64,000 nucleotides of DNA from the NCBI GenBank assembly GCA_030066905.1, contig JASJAR010000006.1, positions 62,001 to 126,000 of the forward strand, given 5' to 3'. The position numbers were made by a program, and so were the translations under genes. The notes under the pieces were generated by a model. That model was not told the DNA's origin. It was given only the letters and a program-made list of their open reading frames with translations, and did no database searches. Below are positions 7,630 through 16,525 of this stretch, piece by piece (the first letter of the stretch is position 1; every line of letters starts with the position of its first letter). This DNA is from Paracoccaceae bacterium. Lineage in GTDB: Bacteria > Pseudomonadota > Alphaproteobacteria > Rhodobacterales > Rhodobacteraceae.

Positions 7630-9298
7630 CGGCGCGGGCCTCGGGGTAGAGGGCGGCCTTGAAGGGTGCGGGCCCGAGGCGGCGATAGGTGTCGATGAAG
7701 CGCTCCTCGGGGCTCTCGCGGATGTCGAGATAGGCTAGAAGCAGGCGTTCGAGTGCGGAGAGAAGCTCGTCGGCGGCAAAGCCCGGGCCGGCGCGTTCGC
7801 CGATGGCCGCTGTCTCGGTGTGGTCGCCGCCGAGGGTGATCTGGTAATTCTCCACCCCCGCCCGGTCGAGCCCGAGGATGCCGATATGGCCGACATGGTG
7901 GTGGCCGCAGGCATTGATGCAGCCAGAGATCTTGATCTTCAGATCGCCGATCTCGTGTTCGAGTTTCAGCGCCTCGAAGCGGGTGGCGATCTCTTGGGCG
8001 ATGGGGATGGAGCGGGCGGTGGCGAGCGCGCAGTAATCCATGCCCGGGCAGGCAATAATGTCGGAAATCTTGCCGATATTGGCTGTGGCAAGGTCGTTGG
8101 CCCGCAGCGTCTGGTAGACTTTGTGCAAGTGCTCGACGCGCACATGGGGCAGGATCACGTTCTGTTCGTGGGAGATGCGGAGCTCGTCCGCCCCGTAAGC
8201 CTCGGCGAGATCGGCGAGCACGCGCATCTGGCCGGCCGTGGCATCGCCGGGGGTCGCGCCATGGGCTTTGAGGCTCACCGAGACGATGGCGTAGCCGTCG
8301 GCCCGGTGGGGGGCGAGGTTGGTGTCGGTCCAGGCGCGGAAGGCGGGGTTTGCCGCACGGGCGGCCTCGTAGCCCGGCTTCGAAGGCGGGCTGTCCGATC
8401 GTTCGAAGGATCGGTTTTCGAACTGGGCGCGGATCGCGGCGAGAACCGCCCGGTCGACACCGCTGAAGCCCGGGCGGATCTCGGCGAAACGGGCTTCGAC
8501 GAGGTCTCGGATCTTCTCGATACCGTGCTCGTGGACAATGATCTTGATCCGCGCCTTGTACTTGTTGTCGCGCCGGCCGAGGAGATTGTAGACGCTGACG
8601 ATCGCCTCGACGTAAGGCAGAAGGTCGGCCTCGGGGAGAAAGTCGCGGATCACCTTACCGATCATCGGGGTGCGGCCGAGGCCCCCGCCGACGATGACCT
8701 CGAAGCCGGCCTCGCCCACCTCGTTCAGGACCATCCGGAGGCCGATATCGTGGGCCTTCGTCACCGCACGGTCGTTCGGCGAGCCGGTCACCGCGATCTT
8801 GAATTTCCGCGGCAGGAACTGGAACTCTGGGTGGTCGGTCGACCATTGCCGTAAAAGCTCGGCCACAGGCCGGGGGTCGGCGATCTCGTCTGCCGCAGCG
8901 CCCGCGAAATGGTCCGCCGTAACGTTGCGGATCGTGTTCCCGGAGGTCTGGATCGCATGCATGCCGACATCCGCGAGGGCCTCCAGCATGTCTGGCACGT
9001 CCTTCAGCTTCGGCCAGTTGAACTGGATGTTCTGGCGGGTGGTGAAATGGCCGTAGCCCTTGTCCCACCGCTCGGCGATATAGGCGAGCTGGCGCATCTG
9101 CGCGGAGTTGAGCGTGCCGTAGGGGATTGCCACGCGGAGCATATAGGCGTGAAGCTGGAGGTAGAGGCCGTTCATCAGCCGGAGCGGCTTGAATTCGTCC
9201 TCGGTGAGCGAGCCGTCGATGCGGCGCTCCACCTGGGCGCGGAACTGGGCCACGCGCTCGCGGACGAAGGCCGCATCGAAGTCGTTGTAGACGTACAT
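7619..9298 (-). CDS. cysI: Ferredoxin-type sulfite/nitrite reductase (siroheme, 4Fe-4S)
   Basis: 559 aa from ATG 9298 (MYVYNDFDAAF). Performs the six-electron reduction of sulfite to sulfide. Two NIR_SIR ferredoxin-like half domains flank siroheme and Fe-S binding repeats. The cluster ligands appear as CPGMDYC and SGCINACGHHH near residue 405-450 (C-x5-C ... C-x3-C). TTRQNIQFNWPKL is in the N-terminal half. Its electron donor is probably ferredoxin, reduced by the Fpr encoded downstream. It lies 4 nt after the DUF2849 gene. Confidence 0.94.
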   Translation of the reverse strand: MYVYNDFDAAFVRERVAQFRAQVERRIDGSLTEDEFKPLRLMNGLYLQLHAYMLRVAIPYGTLNSAQMRQLAYIAERWDKGYGHFTTRQNIQFNWPKLKDVPDMLEALADVGMHAIQTSGNTIRNVTADHFAGAAADEIADPRPVAELLRQWSTDHPEFQFLPRKFKIAVTGSPNDRAVTKAHDIGLRMVLNEVGEAGFEVIVGGGLGRTPMIGKVIRDFLPEADLLPYVEAIVSVYNLLGRRDNKYKARIKIIVHEHGIEKIRDLVEARFAEIRPGFSGVDRAVLAAIRAQFENRSFERSDSPPSKPGYEAARAANPAFRAWTDTNLAPHRADGYAIVSVSLKAHGATPGDATAGQMRVLADLAEAYGADELRISHEQNVILPHVRVEHLHKVYQTLRANDLATANIGKISDIIACPGMDYCALATARSIPIAQEIATRFEALKLEHEIGDLKIKISGCINACGHHHVGHIGILGLDRAGVENYQITLGGDHTETAAIGERAGPGFAADELLSALERLLLAYLDIRESPEERFIDTYRRLGPAPFKAALYPEARADAA

Positions 9299-9302
9299 CG
9301 CG

Positions 9303-9605
9303 TTAATCTCCGGCCTGTTTGCCGTGGGGGTAGTTCGAGGGGCCCCGGGTGCGGAACGCCTCGCGGAAATGCACCGGGGCGGGACCCTTCGGCGTCGGTT
9401 CGGCATCGGCGAGGTAGGGGCCGACGACGACGTCCGGCTGGGCTTCGGCGTGCAGAAGACGGATCTGGCCGTGGGCCTCGTCCTCGATGAGCTCGGCTTC
9501 GGCGATGTCGCGGGTCCAGGCGTCCTCGGCGGTGAGCCAGACCACGTCGCCTTCGAGAAGCGCGTTGGCGGTGACGACTTTGGGGGTAAAGGGGCGGCGG
9601 GTCAT
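9303..9605 (-). CDS. DUF2849 family protein
   Basis: 100 aa, with RPFTPKVVTANALLEGDVVW at the N-terminus, typical of the DUF2849 family that sits between cysG and cysI in alphaproteobacteria. Starts at ATG 9605, overlapping the cysG stop (ATGA). No catalytic motif is visible. Its invariant position suggests a small accessory role in sulfite reductase assembly or activity, which is inference. Confidence 0.88.
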   Translation of the reverse strand: MTRRPFTPKVVTANALLEGDVVWLTAEDAWTRDIAEAELIEDEAHGQIRLLHAEAQPDVVVGPYLADAEPTPKGPAPVHFREAFRTRGPSNYPHGKQAGD

Positions 9606-10987
9606 AATGCGATCTCCTCTGAAATAATCGTTTCGGCGGCGCGGGGGGCGAGACCGATGAGCATCAGCGCAGGGCCCTTCAATGCCGCCCGGGCGAGGTC
9701 GTCGGGGAGGCTGGCGAGGGTCGTGGCGAGGATGCGCTGGTCGGGCCGCGAGGCGTTCTCGACGACCGAGACCGGGGTCGCGGCGCTGGCGCCGTGCATC
9801 AGCAGGCGGCCTTGCACGAAGCGGGCCGATTTCTTGCCCATATAGACCGCCGCGACCTCGCCGGGGCGCGCGAGTGCTTTCCAGTCGTGCTCGGCAAACC
9901 CCTTCATGTCATGACCGGTGAGGAAGCGGACGGCGGAATTCCGTTCACGCTTGGTGAGCGACTGGCCGAGGCTCGCGACGGCTGCCGACGCCGCCGTGAT
10001 GCCGGGGACGATGGAATAGTCCGCACCGGCCTCCGTGCAGGTGTCGATTTCCTCGTCGAGCCGACCGAACACGGTTGGGTCGCCAGATTTCAGCCGCACC
10101 ACCTGGTCGCCCGCGAGGACATGCGCGACGATCAGCCGGTTGATCTCATCTTGAGGCGTGGACGGGCCGAAGCCTTCCTTGCCGACCGAAACGAGGCGCG
10201 CTTCGCGGCGGGCAAGCTCAAGAATGTCGGCGCTGACGAGGCGGTCGTGGATCACCACATCGGCCTCGTGCAGAAGCCGCCGGGCCTTGAGGGTCAGGAG
10301 TTCGGGGTCACCGGGGCCGGCGCCGACGAAGGCGACATGGCCCTCGCGGGGGGCCTCGGCAAGATGCCGCGAGAGAAGGTCTTCGAGGGCGGGCTCCACG
10401 GCCGCCTCGCCTCGGGTCATCGCCTCGGGGCCGGCGCGGAAGTAGTAGTCCGACCAGAAATCCCGGCGCTTGCGGCCCTTGGCGAGCGCCTCGGCGCGGC
10501 GGCGGAAGGCCTTGCCGATGCGCGCAAGGGGCCCGAGGGCGGCGGGCAAGCGCTCTTCGAGATCGGCCTTGATCGCCCGGGCCAGCACCGGAGCGGCGCC
10601 TTCGGTGCCGATGGCGACCGTGACGGGGTCGCGGTCGACGATGGCGGGGGTGATGAACTGGGAGTTTTCGAGGTTGTCGACCCAGGAGGTCAGCGCCCCG
10701 TCGGCCTTCGCCAGGGCGGCGGTGCGCGCATCCTCGGCGTCGTCGTCATGGGCGGCATAAAACAGCGCGGCGCAAAGGGCATCTCCGGGCTCCATGGCCC
10801 GTTCGATCAGCGCGATGCGGCCCTCGGCTGCGAGGGATTCCAGTTCCGGCGCCGGGTCCGCCGCGATCACGGTGATCCGCGCTTCGGTCTTCAGCACCAG
10901 CCGGAGCTTGGCCAGAGCGGCCTCGCCGCCGCCGGCGATCACGACGCGGCGGCCTTCGAGGGCGAGAAAGACGGGGAAGTGCTTCAT
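9602..10987 (-). CDS. cysG: Siroheme synthase (multifunctional)
   Basis: 461 aa from ATG 10987. Makes siroheme for CysI. Residues 1-200 are the precorrin-2 dehydrogenase/ferrochelatase half, with the NAD site VVIAGGGEAALAK at about 15-27. From about 215 on is the uroporphyrinogen-III C-methyltransferase half: VGAGPGDPELLTLKA, then VVRLKSGDPTVFGR and VVPGITAASA-type motifs. First gene of the cys operon, so its promoter region lies in 10988-11122, shared with the divergent Lrp-type regulator. Confidence 0.95.
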   Translation of the reverse strand: MKHFPVFLALEGRRVVIAGGGEAALAKLRLVLKTEARITVIAADPAPELESLAAEGRIALIERAMEPGDALCAALFYAAHDDDAEDARTAALAKADGALTSWVDNLENSQFITPAIVDRDPVTVAIGTEGAAPVLARAIKADLEERLPAALGPLARIGKAFRRRAEALAKGRKRRDFWSDYYFRAGPEAMTRGEAAVEPALEDLLSRHLAEAPREGHVAFVGAGPGDPELLTLKARRLLHEADVVIHDRLVSADILELARREARLVSVGKEGFGPSTPQDEINRLIVAHVLAGDQVVRLKSGDPTVFGRLDEEIDTCTEAGADYSIVPGITAASAAVASLGQSLTKRERNSAVRFLTGHDMKGFAEHDWKALARPGEVAAVYMGKKSARFVQGRLLMHGASAATPVSVVENASRPDQRILATTLASLPDDLARAALKGPALMLIGLAPRAAETIISEEIAL

Positions 10988-11122
10988 GGCGCGATCCGGA
11001 TTGCTTAGCTGGAATATAGAATAATCTCCTTGCAGACGGCAGTATTGCGCGTCAGATAAGAACGCGCGTTCCCCAAGCTCGGTCTGGCGGAGCGCTTGTT
11101 CCATTCTGACGGGAAGATGCGA

Positions 11123-11587
11123 ATGGCGGTCCGGATAGATGCGCTCGACCGGAAAATCCTCGGAGAGATGCAGCGGGACGCGACCCAGTCCCTCGACGAA
11201 ATCGCGCGGTCCGTCGGCTCTTCGAAAACCCCGGTCTGGAACCGGATCAAGAAGCTCCGCGAGGCGGGGGTCATTGGCCGGACCACCGCGATCCTCGACC
11301 CCGACGCGCTGGGGTTCGAGGCCTGTTTCTTCGTTCTGATCCGCACCAGCGCCCATGACGCCGACTGGCAGAAGCGCTTTCTCGAAGCGCTCCGTGCCCG
11401 GCCCGAGGTGATGGAGGCGCACCGGCTCGCCGGCGAGATCGACTACATCCTGAAGGTCCGGGTGGAGAACGCGCGGGCCTATGACACGTTCTACCAGGCG
11501 CTGATCTCGGAAGTGTCGATCTACAACGTCACGGCGCTTCTTTCGATGGAGGAGATCAAGTCCTCGACGATGCTGCCGCTCGACTAA
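11123..11587 (+). CDS. Lrp/AsnC family transcriptional regulator
   Basis: 154 aa from ATG 11123, with GGGA 8 nt upstream; ATG 11117 is the alternative. The N-terminal winged helix (LDRKILGEMQRDATQSLDEIARSVG, then TPVWNRIKKLREAGVI) is followed by the RAM effector-binding domain. It is divergent from cysG with a 135-bp shared region containing an AT-rich patch (GAATATAGAATAATC, about 11012-11026) that could hold its site. Control of the cys operon is inferred from position only. Its stop overlaps that of the convergent P450 gene. Confidence 0.9.
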   Translation: MAVRIDALDRKILGEMQRDATQSLDEIARSVGSSKTPVWNRIKKLREAGVIGRTTAILDPDALGFEACFFVLIRTSAHDADWQKRFLEALRARPEVMEAHRLAGEIDYILKVRVENARAYDTFYQALISEVSIYNVTALLSMEEIKSSTMLPLD

Positions 11588-12774
11588 CCACCGGTGCGTT
11601 CGACGGTAAGCCGGTCGAGACCGTGGAAATGGTAGCGGTTGGCATAGACCGGCGGCTCGACGAGGCGGAGGCCGAGGGCGGGAGAGTGGACCGCGGGCAG
11701 GGCGATGTGCATCTCGAGCCGGGCAAGGGCGGCACCGATGCAGAAATGGGGTCCCGCGCCGAAGGCGAGATGGGTCTTTTGCGGGCGGGTGGGGTCGAAC
11801 CGGGCCGGGGCGGTCCAGACCTCAGGGTCGCGGTTGGCCGCCGCGAGGCAGGCCGCGATGCGGTCTCCGGGCCGGAAGGTTTTTCCGGCAAGCGTGACCT
11901 CGCGGTGGGCCTTGCGGACGAAGATGTGGAGCGGCGGATCGAACCGCAGGATTTCCTCGGCGACCGCCGCAGCGGTCTCAGGGGTCACGGCGTCATGGGG
12001 CAGGTCGAGACGCAGGAGCGCGAAGAGGCCGTTGCCCAGGGCATGGACGGTCGCCTCGTGGCCCGCGTTCAGCAGAAGCACCGCCGTCGAGAGAAGCTCG
12101 TCGAGGCTCAGCCACGCGCCGCGGTCCTCCGCCGCGATCAGGGCCGAGAGGAGGTCGTCGGCGGGGTGCTGCCGGCGATAGGCGATGTACTCGGCGAGAT
12201 AGGCGCGGAAGGCGCCGGCGGCCGTGTTAGCGGCGTCCTCGATCGCCCGGTCGCGGCGGGCCTGGTACATCGCGACCATGTCATGGCTCCAGGCGAGGAG
12301 CTGGGGGCCCATGTCCTCGGGCACGCCGAGGAACCGGCAGATGACGGTGACGGGGAGCTTTTCGGCGAAGGCGGCGATGAAGTCGAAAGGACCTTCGGGC
12401 AGGTCGGCGAGGAGCGTGTGGGTGAGATCGGCGATCATCGGGGCGAGGGCGGCGACGCGCGACGACGAGAAGGCGCCGACGACCAGACGCCTCAGCCGGG
12501 CATGGTCCGGCCCGTCGCGTTCGAGCATCGAGTGGCGTTCGAGGGCCTCGAAGTCCTTCAGATGGTCCGCGGCAATGCCCGGGCGCCCATCGGCCGGCGC
12601 CCGGCCGAACCCGCGGTGGCGCAGGAGCGTATCGACCGCCGCGTGGCTCACCGCGAGCGGCATGCCGTATTCCTCCCAGAAGACGATTTCGCCGAGGTCC
12701 CGCACGGTTTCGTAGAACGGGTAGGGGTTCTGGTAGAACGAATACGCTTCGGGGGATTGCCGGACGGAGGTCAT
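11584..12774 (-). CDS. Cytochrome P450
   Basis: 396 aa from ATG 12774, a soluble bacterial class I-type P450. The I-helix oxygen-activation motif is AGHEAT (237-242), the K-helix ExxR is E274-R277, and the heme loop FGAGPHFCIG has the thiolate ligand Cys345. HARLRR (91-96) is the C-helix heme propionate contact. No ferredoxin or ferredoxin reductase gene is adjacent, so redox partners and substrate are unknown. No membrane anchor. Confidence 0.95.
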   Translation of the reverse strand: MTSVRQSPEAYSFYQNPYPFYETVRDLGEIVFWEEYGMPLAVSHAAVDTLLRHRGFGRAPADGRPGIAADHLKDFEALERHSMLERDGPDHARLRRLVVGAFSSSRVAALAPMIADLTHTLLADLPEGPFDFIAAFAEKLPVTVICRFLGVPEDMGPQLLAWSHDMVAMYQARRDRAIEDAANTAAGAFRAYLAEYIAYRRQHPADDLLSALIAAEDRGAWLSLDELLSTAVLLLNAGHEATVHALGNGLFALLRLDLPHDAVTPETAAAVAEEILRFDPPLHIFVRKAHREVTLAGKTFRPGDRIAACLAAANRDPEVWTAPARFDPTRPQKTHLAFGAGPHFCIGAALARLEMHIALPAVHSPALGLRLVEPPVYANRYHFHGLDRLTVERTGG

Positions 12775-12847
12775 GGCAGGGGTTGTGGCAGAGGATCGTC
12801 GCCGGTGCCATGGAGTCGGTGGGCGGGTGAGGGGTGCGGTTGGGTTT

Positions 12848-13018
12848 GGCCTTGAGCGGATGTCCGGGTCTTGCTCCGGTAGCCCTTGGCGAAACACGCC
12901 CCGGACTTGATCCGGGGCCCCGATCCAACGGATTGCCAAGCCTATCGAGGTCCCGGGTCAAGCCCGGGACGTGTGGACTTTGGTTGGGAGCGTGCAGCAT
13001 GTGCGTCCCCTCAAGGCC
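12848..13018 (+). repeat. 171-bp inverted-repeat element, full copy A
   Basis: Ends are GGCCTTGAGCGGATG (left) and the inverted CCCCTCAAGGCC (right). Inside are two palindromes, GCCCCGGACTTGATCCGGGGC and GTCCCGGGTCAAGCCCGGGAC, whose loops CTTGA and TCAAG are reverse complements. The whole element is therefore one long imperfect palindrome. It fills half of the 358-bp gap 12775-13132; the rest of that gap shows no gene. Confidence 0.88.
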
Positions 13019-13132
13019 AAGACCGTTCTCCCCCGCCCTGAGCCTGTCGCCGCCCCGCCCCGCGCGGCGCGGTCGGTTGGCCGGGCACGGCGGCGGTGCT
13101 ACCAAGGCGCGACAGTCCCGGAGGTCTGCCCC

Positions 13133-14149
13133 ATGAGCGGTCTGCTCGCCCTTCTCGACGACGTCGCCGCGATTGCGCGCCTCGCCGCCACCCAGGTCGA
13201 CGACGTCGCCGCCCAGGCGGCCAAGGTCGGCGGCAAGGTGGCCGCCACGGTGGTCGACGATGCCGCCAAGGCCGGGGCCAAGGCCGCCGGTGTGGTGATC
13301 GACGATGCTGCCGTGACGCCGAAATACGTCACCGGACTGCCGGCCGCCCGCGAGCTCCCCATCGTCTGGAAGATCGCCCGGGCCTCGTTCTTCAACAAGC
13401 TCGTGATCCTCCTGCCGCTCGCCTTGCTGCTCAACGCCTTTGTACCCTGGGTCCTGACGCCGCTTTTGATGCTGGGCGGCTGTTATCTCTGCTTCGAAGG
13501 GGCCGAGAAGGTCGCCCATTCGGTGTTTCACACCGAAGACCACAGCGCGGCGAAGGACGCAGAGACGCTCGATGCGGCCCATCTTGAGGAAAAGCGGGTG
13601 GCCGGGGCGATCAAGACCGACTTCATCCTGTCGGCCGAGATCATGACCATCGCGCTGGCGGCCATCGAAACCGACGACTTTCTGGCTTCGGCCGTGGTGC
13701 TCGCGCTGGTCGCCGTGGGGATCACCGCGCTCGTCTACGGCGCGGTGGCGGTCCTGGTGAAGGCCGACGATGTGGGCCTCGCGCTGTCGACCGGCGGCCG
13801 GACGGCGGCGGGCCGTGCCCTTGGGCGGCGTATCGTCGCCGCGATGCCCGGCATCCTGACGGCGATCTCGGTGGTCGGCACGGCGGCGATGCTCTGGGTG
13901 GGCGGCAGCATCGTGCTGCACGGGCTCGACGATCTGGGGTTTCACGGGCCCTACGGCGCCATCCACGCGATTGCCGTCGGGGTCGCGGAGGGGGTCGGCG
14001 GGTCGGGGTTCGCCGAATGGCTTACGACGGCGCTTCTCGATGGCCTCTTCGGGCTGGCGCTGGGGTTTCTGCTCATTCCGGTCGTGATGCGGGGGATCGT
14101 GCCGGTCTTTCAGCGGGTGACGGGCGGCGGGGTCGGGGGAGGCCGTTAG
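13133..14149 (+). CDS. DUF808 family (YedI-like) inner-membrane protein
   Basis: 338 aa from ATG 13133, preceded by CGGAGG at 8 nt. The N-terminal 60 residues are an Ala/Val/Asp-rich helical stretch (DDVAAQAAKVGGK type). This is followed by the DUF808 signatures KYVTGLPAARELPIVWKIA and LGGCYLCFEGAEKVAH, then several TM helices and a C-terminal PVVMRGIVPVF. The family is widespread and its function is not known. Stands alone between intergenic repeats. Confidence 0.9.
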   Translation: MSGLLALLDDVAAIARLAATQVDDVAAQAAKVGGKVAATVVDDAAKAGAKAAGVVIDDAAVTPKYVTGLPAARELPIVWKIARASFFNKLVILLPLALLLNAFVPWVLTPLLMLGGCYLCFEGAEKVAHSVFHTEDHSAAKDAETLDAAHLEEKRVAGAIKTDFILSAEIMTIALAAIETDDFLASAVVLALVAVGITALVYGAVAVLVKADDVGLALSTGGRTAAGRALGRRIVAAMPGILTAISVVGTAAMLWVGGSIVLHGLDDLGFHGPYGAIHAIAVGVAEGVGGSGFAEWLTTALLDGLFGLALGFLLIPVVMRGIVPVFQRVTGGGVGGGR

Positions 14150-14240
14150 GATGTGGCGGGTGTCGGTCCCGGGTTTCGGCGGAGGATCGTCTTTCCTCCC
14201 CATTTGAGGGTGAGCGCTTGCCGGGCCTCACCCAGCCTGA

Positions 14241-14310
14241 CGCGGACCTGATCCGGGGGGACCTCGACGCGCTCAATCGGGTCGGGGCCCCGGATCAAGC
14301 CCGGGGCGGG
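14241..14310 (+). repeat. Decayed copy of the 171-bp inverted-repeat family
   Basis: The recognisable core ACCTGATCCGGGGGGACCTCGA and GGGGCCCCGGATCAAGCCCGG matches the family but is rearranged and lacks clear GGCCTTGAG ends. It occupies the 206-bp gap between the DUF808 gene and the YbdK-like gene. Confidence 0.55.
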
Positions 14311-14355
14311 AACTGCCAAGGGGTCAGGTGCGCGGCCTGCCAATCTCCGCGCCGC

Positions 14356-15486
14356 TCAGAGCCCCTCCCGATATTCTTCGATCAGGTGGGCGACGACGGC
14401 GCGGAGCGCCTCGGCTTCGCCGGCGCCAGCGGCGAGGGCGGCGGCGTGGACCTGGCGCTGGCGGTCAGCCGAGGTGCCGGCGGCAACCATCGCCGGGACC
14501 CGCTCGAGCTCGGGCGTGCAGCGGAGCACCCCGGCATCCTCGGCGAGAAGCTCCACCACCTCCCCGGCGAGTTCCGCGAAGGGGACGATGTCTCTGCGGC
14601 CGAAGTCGATCAGCCCCTCGGCGGTGCCGAAGCGCTGCGCGCGCCAGCGGTTTTCGGCCACGAGGAAGCGGTCATAGATGCGCCAGCGCTGGTTCTTCGC
14701 CGACAGGCGCCAGAGCATCCGGGTGAGGCACTGGGTGACGGCAGCCAGCGACAGGGTGTCCTCGAGCCGGGGCGCGACGTCGCAGATCCGCGCCTCGATG
14801 GTCGGAAACCGCGCCGAGGGCCGCAGATCCCACCAGATCTTCGAGGTGTCCTCGATCACATCGAGGTCGATGAGCACGCCGACGGTGTTCTGATATTCGT
14901 CCCAGGACGCGAAGTAAGGCGGCAGACCGGTGCGGGGGAGGTTGTCGAACACGGTCAGCCGGTAGGACGAGAGCCCCGTGTCGAACCCCTGCCAGAACGG
15001 CGAGGAGGCCGACATGGCCAGAAGATGCGGCAGAAAATAGGTGAGCTGGTTGACGAGATCGATCCGGGTGCGCTCCTCGGCGATGCCCACATGGACATGC
15101 ATCCCGCAGATCAGCATCCGCTTGGCCACCCCCGCGAGCGCGCGGCGGAGGTCGTTGTAGCGCTCCTTGTCGGTGTGATGCTGGTCCTTCCAATCGGCGA
15201 ACGGGTGGCAGGAGACGGCGATGGGGGCGAGGTTGTGGGTGCTGGCGGCATCGGCGATGCAGGCGCGAAGCCGCTTGAGGTCTGCCCGCGCCTCGGTCAC
15301 GCCGGCGCAGACCGTCGTTCCGATCTCGACCTGGCATTGCAGGAATTCGGGGCTGACCTGTTCGCCGAGTTCCGCGCGGCAGACCTCCATCATCGCCTCG
15401 GGCGCCTCGGCGAGCGCCATAGTGTCGCGGTCGACGAGAAGGTATTCCTCCTCGATTCCGATGGTGAAATCCGGCTCGCTCGCCAT
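14356..15486 (-). CDS. Carboxylate-amine ligase, YbdK/GCS2 family
   Basis: 376 aa from ATG 15486 ([19 protein letters not shown]). The GIEEEY motif near residue 10 is the metal/ATP-binding start of GCS2-type glutamate-cysteine ligases. CGMHVHVG and [16 protein letters not shown] around residues 140-190 are also characteristic. E. coli YbdK has weak glutamate-cysteine ligase activity; the real substrate of this branch is unclear. A single gene with a divergent neighbour. Confidence 0.9.
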   Translation of the reverse strand: MASEPDFTIGIEEEYLLVDRDTMALAEAPEAMMEVCRAELGEQVSPEFLQCQVEIGTTVCAGVTEARADLKRLRACIADAASTHNLAPIAVSCHPFADWKDQHHTDKERYNDLRRALAGVAKRMLICGMHVHVGIAEERTRIDLVNQLTYFLPHLLAMSASSPFWQGFDTGLSSYRLTVFDNLPRTGLPPYFASWDEYQNTVGVLIDLDVIEDTSKIWWDLRPSARFPTIEARICDVAPRLEDTLSLAAVTQCLTRMLWRLSAKNQRWRIYDRFLVAENRWRAQRFGTAEGLIDFGRRDIVPFAELAGEVVELLAEDAGVLRCTPELERVPAMVAAGTSADRQRQVHAAALAAGAGEAEALRAVVAHLIEEYREGL

Positions 15487-15805
15487 GGCCTGTCCCCTCG
15501 CGCGTCCGGACACTATTCGGGCTGTTGGCGCGTCAAGCAAGATTATCGGCGAATTTCATTTTTCGGGCCGTAACTTGGCCGACTATCCGGGACTTGCCGA
15601 TCGGGGCCGGGCGCCCGGCCCGGGCCTGTCTCCCAAACATGGCGCGAGGCCCCTGCGGATTAACGGATTGTTTACCATCAGAGGACGGTCTGTTGCGCCG
15701 AAAAAAGGGTAAAGAAACCCTTGGCAAGATTCCGCCGACATGGCATAGTCGGCTTGTGGCCCGAAATGTGTCTTCGGGTGTCTGATTGGGTGATGAGGGG
15801 TAATT
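15487..15805. other. Gene-free region with CtrA-like site upstream of the VPLPA-CTERM gene
   Basis: A 319-bp stretch with no convincing coding frame. It contains the CtrA-like site at 15660-15674, and the 5' region of the exosortase-substrate gene, whose start at 15806 follows a purine-rich GATGAGGGGT. Local base composition is more AT-rich than the flanking genes between about 15640 and 15810. Confidence 0.6.
15660..15674 (+). promoter_or_regulatory. CtrA-like binding site (TTAA-N7-TTTA)
   Basis: TTAA, 7 bp, TTTA, followed by CC, matches 7 of 8 positions of the alphaproteobacterial CtrA consensus TTAA-N7-TTAA. It lies 131 bp before the VPLPA-CTERM gene. Functional binding is inferred. Confidence 0.4.
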
Positions 15806-16453
15806 ATGAAGACTTTATTCGCAGCTGTTGTGGGTGCTGCAATGATGGCCGGTGCTGCGAATGCGGCGACCATCCATCTCAATACCTACAAATCGGCCAC
15901 GAGCGGCAGCCATACATATACCAATGGCGAGCATTCCGTTTCGGTGTCGGCCTATGAGTATACCGGCTATGGCAATCTGATCCGCGGGAATACCACCTAT
16001 CTTTCGAGCTGGGGTGGCGAGCAAGGCGGCATCGGCGCCTGGTCCTGCCGGTTCCAAAAGAAGTGCAAGGGCGACAAGCACACCGTCGACGGTCACAAGG
16101 GCAACGAGATGATCGTCTTCGACTTCGGACCCAAAAAGGTCGAGCTGACGGGCGTGACACTGTCCTATGCCGACGGCAAGGATTACGTGGACGTGGTCGT
16201 CTACAACGACGGCACCGCCTACGCGCCGACCGATGGCACATGGGACGAGAAGCTCGACAATTACAGCCCGCAGCAGATTGCGATCAGCGGGCTCGACACC
16301 GGGTCGGTCTTCGGCATCGGCGCCTACACCAAGAAGTCCGACTTCAAGATCAAGGCGGTGCATTACGAAGTGGTTCCGCTTCCGGCGGCAGGCTGGCTCC
16401 TGCTCGGCGGTCTCGGCGGCCTTGCCGCCCTGAGACGGCGCAAGAAAGCGTAA
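15806..16453 (+). CDS. Secreted protein with VPLPA-CTERM exosortase sorting signal
   Basis: 215 aa. Residues 1-20 are a Sec signal peptide (MKTLFAAVV..., cleavage near ANA-A). The mature body is a beta-rich domain with paired cysteines around 80-85. The last 26 residues begin VPLPA at 190-194, continue with a hydrophobic helix LLLGGLGGLAAL and end RRRKKA. That is the tripartite C-terminal signal recognised by exosortases, as in the VPLPA-CTERM family. Such proteins are linked to exopolysaccharide or surface matrix. No exosortase gene is in the window. A terminator follows. Confidence 0.85.
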   Translation: MKTLFAAVVGAAMMAGAANAATIHLNTYKSATSGSHTYTNGEHSVSVSAYEYTGYGNLIRGNTTYLSSWGGEQGGIGAWSCRFQKKCKGDKHTVDGHKGNEMIVFDFGPKKVELTGVTLSYADGKDYVDVVVYNDGTAYAPTDGTWDEKLDNYSPQQIAISGLDTGSVFGIGAYTKKSDFKIKAVHYEVVPLPAAGWLLLGGLGGLAALRRRKKA

Positions 16454-16479
16454 CGAGTTACGATAGGTTTGTCGGTGGG

Positions 16480-16508
16480 AAAGGGCGGTCCGGGGGGCCG
16501 CCCTTTTC
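16480..16508 (+). terminator. Intrinsic terminator after the VPLPA-CTERM gene
   Basis: The stem AAAGGGCGG (16480-16488) / CCGCCCTTT (16498-16506) with a GC loop is followed by TTCAT. It lies between two converging genes and may stop both; the plus-strand U-run is slightly better. Confidence 0.8.
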
Positions 16509-16525
16509 ATATGCGCTCAAGGGCG

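Noticed and set aside
11005..11122. SAM or other riboswitch upstream of the cys operon
   Set aside because: The 135-bp divergent region has no conserved riboswitch core that I can recognise; only AT-rich patches.
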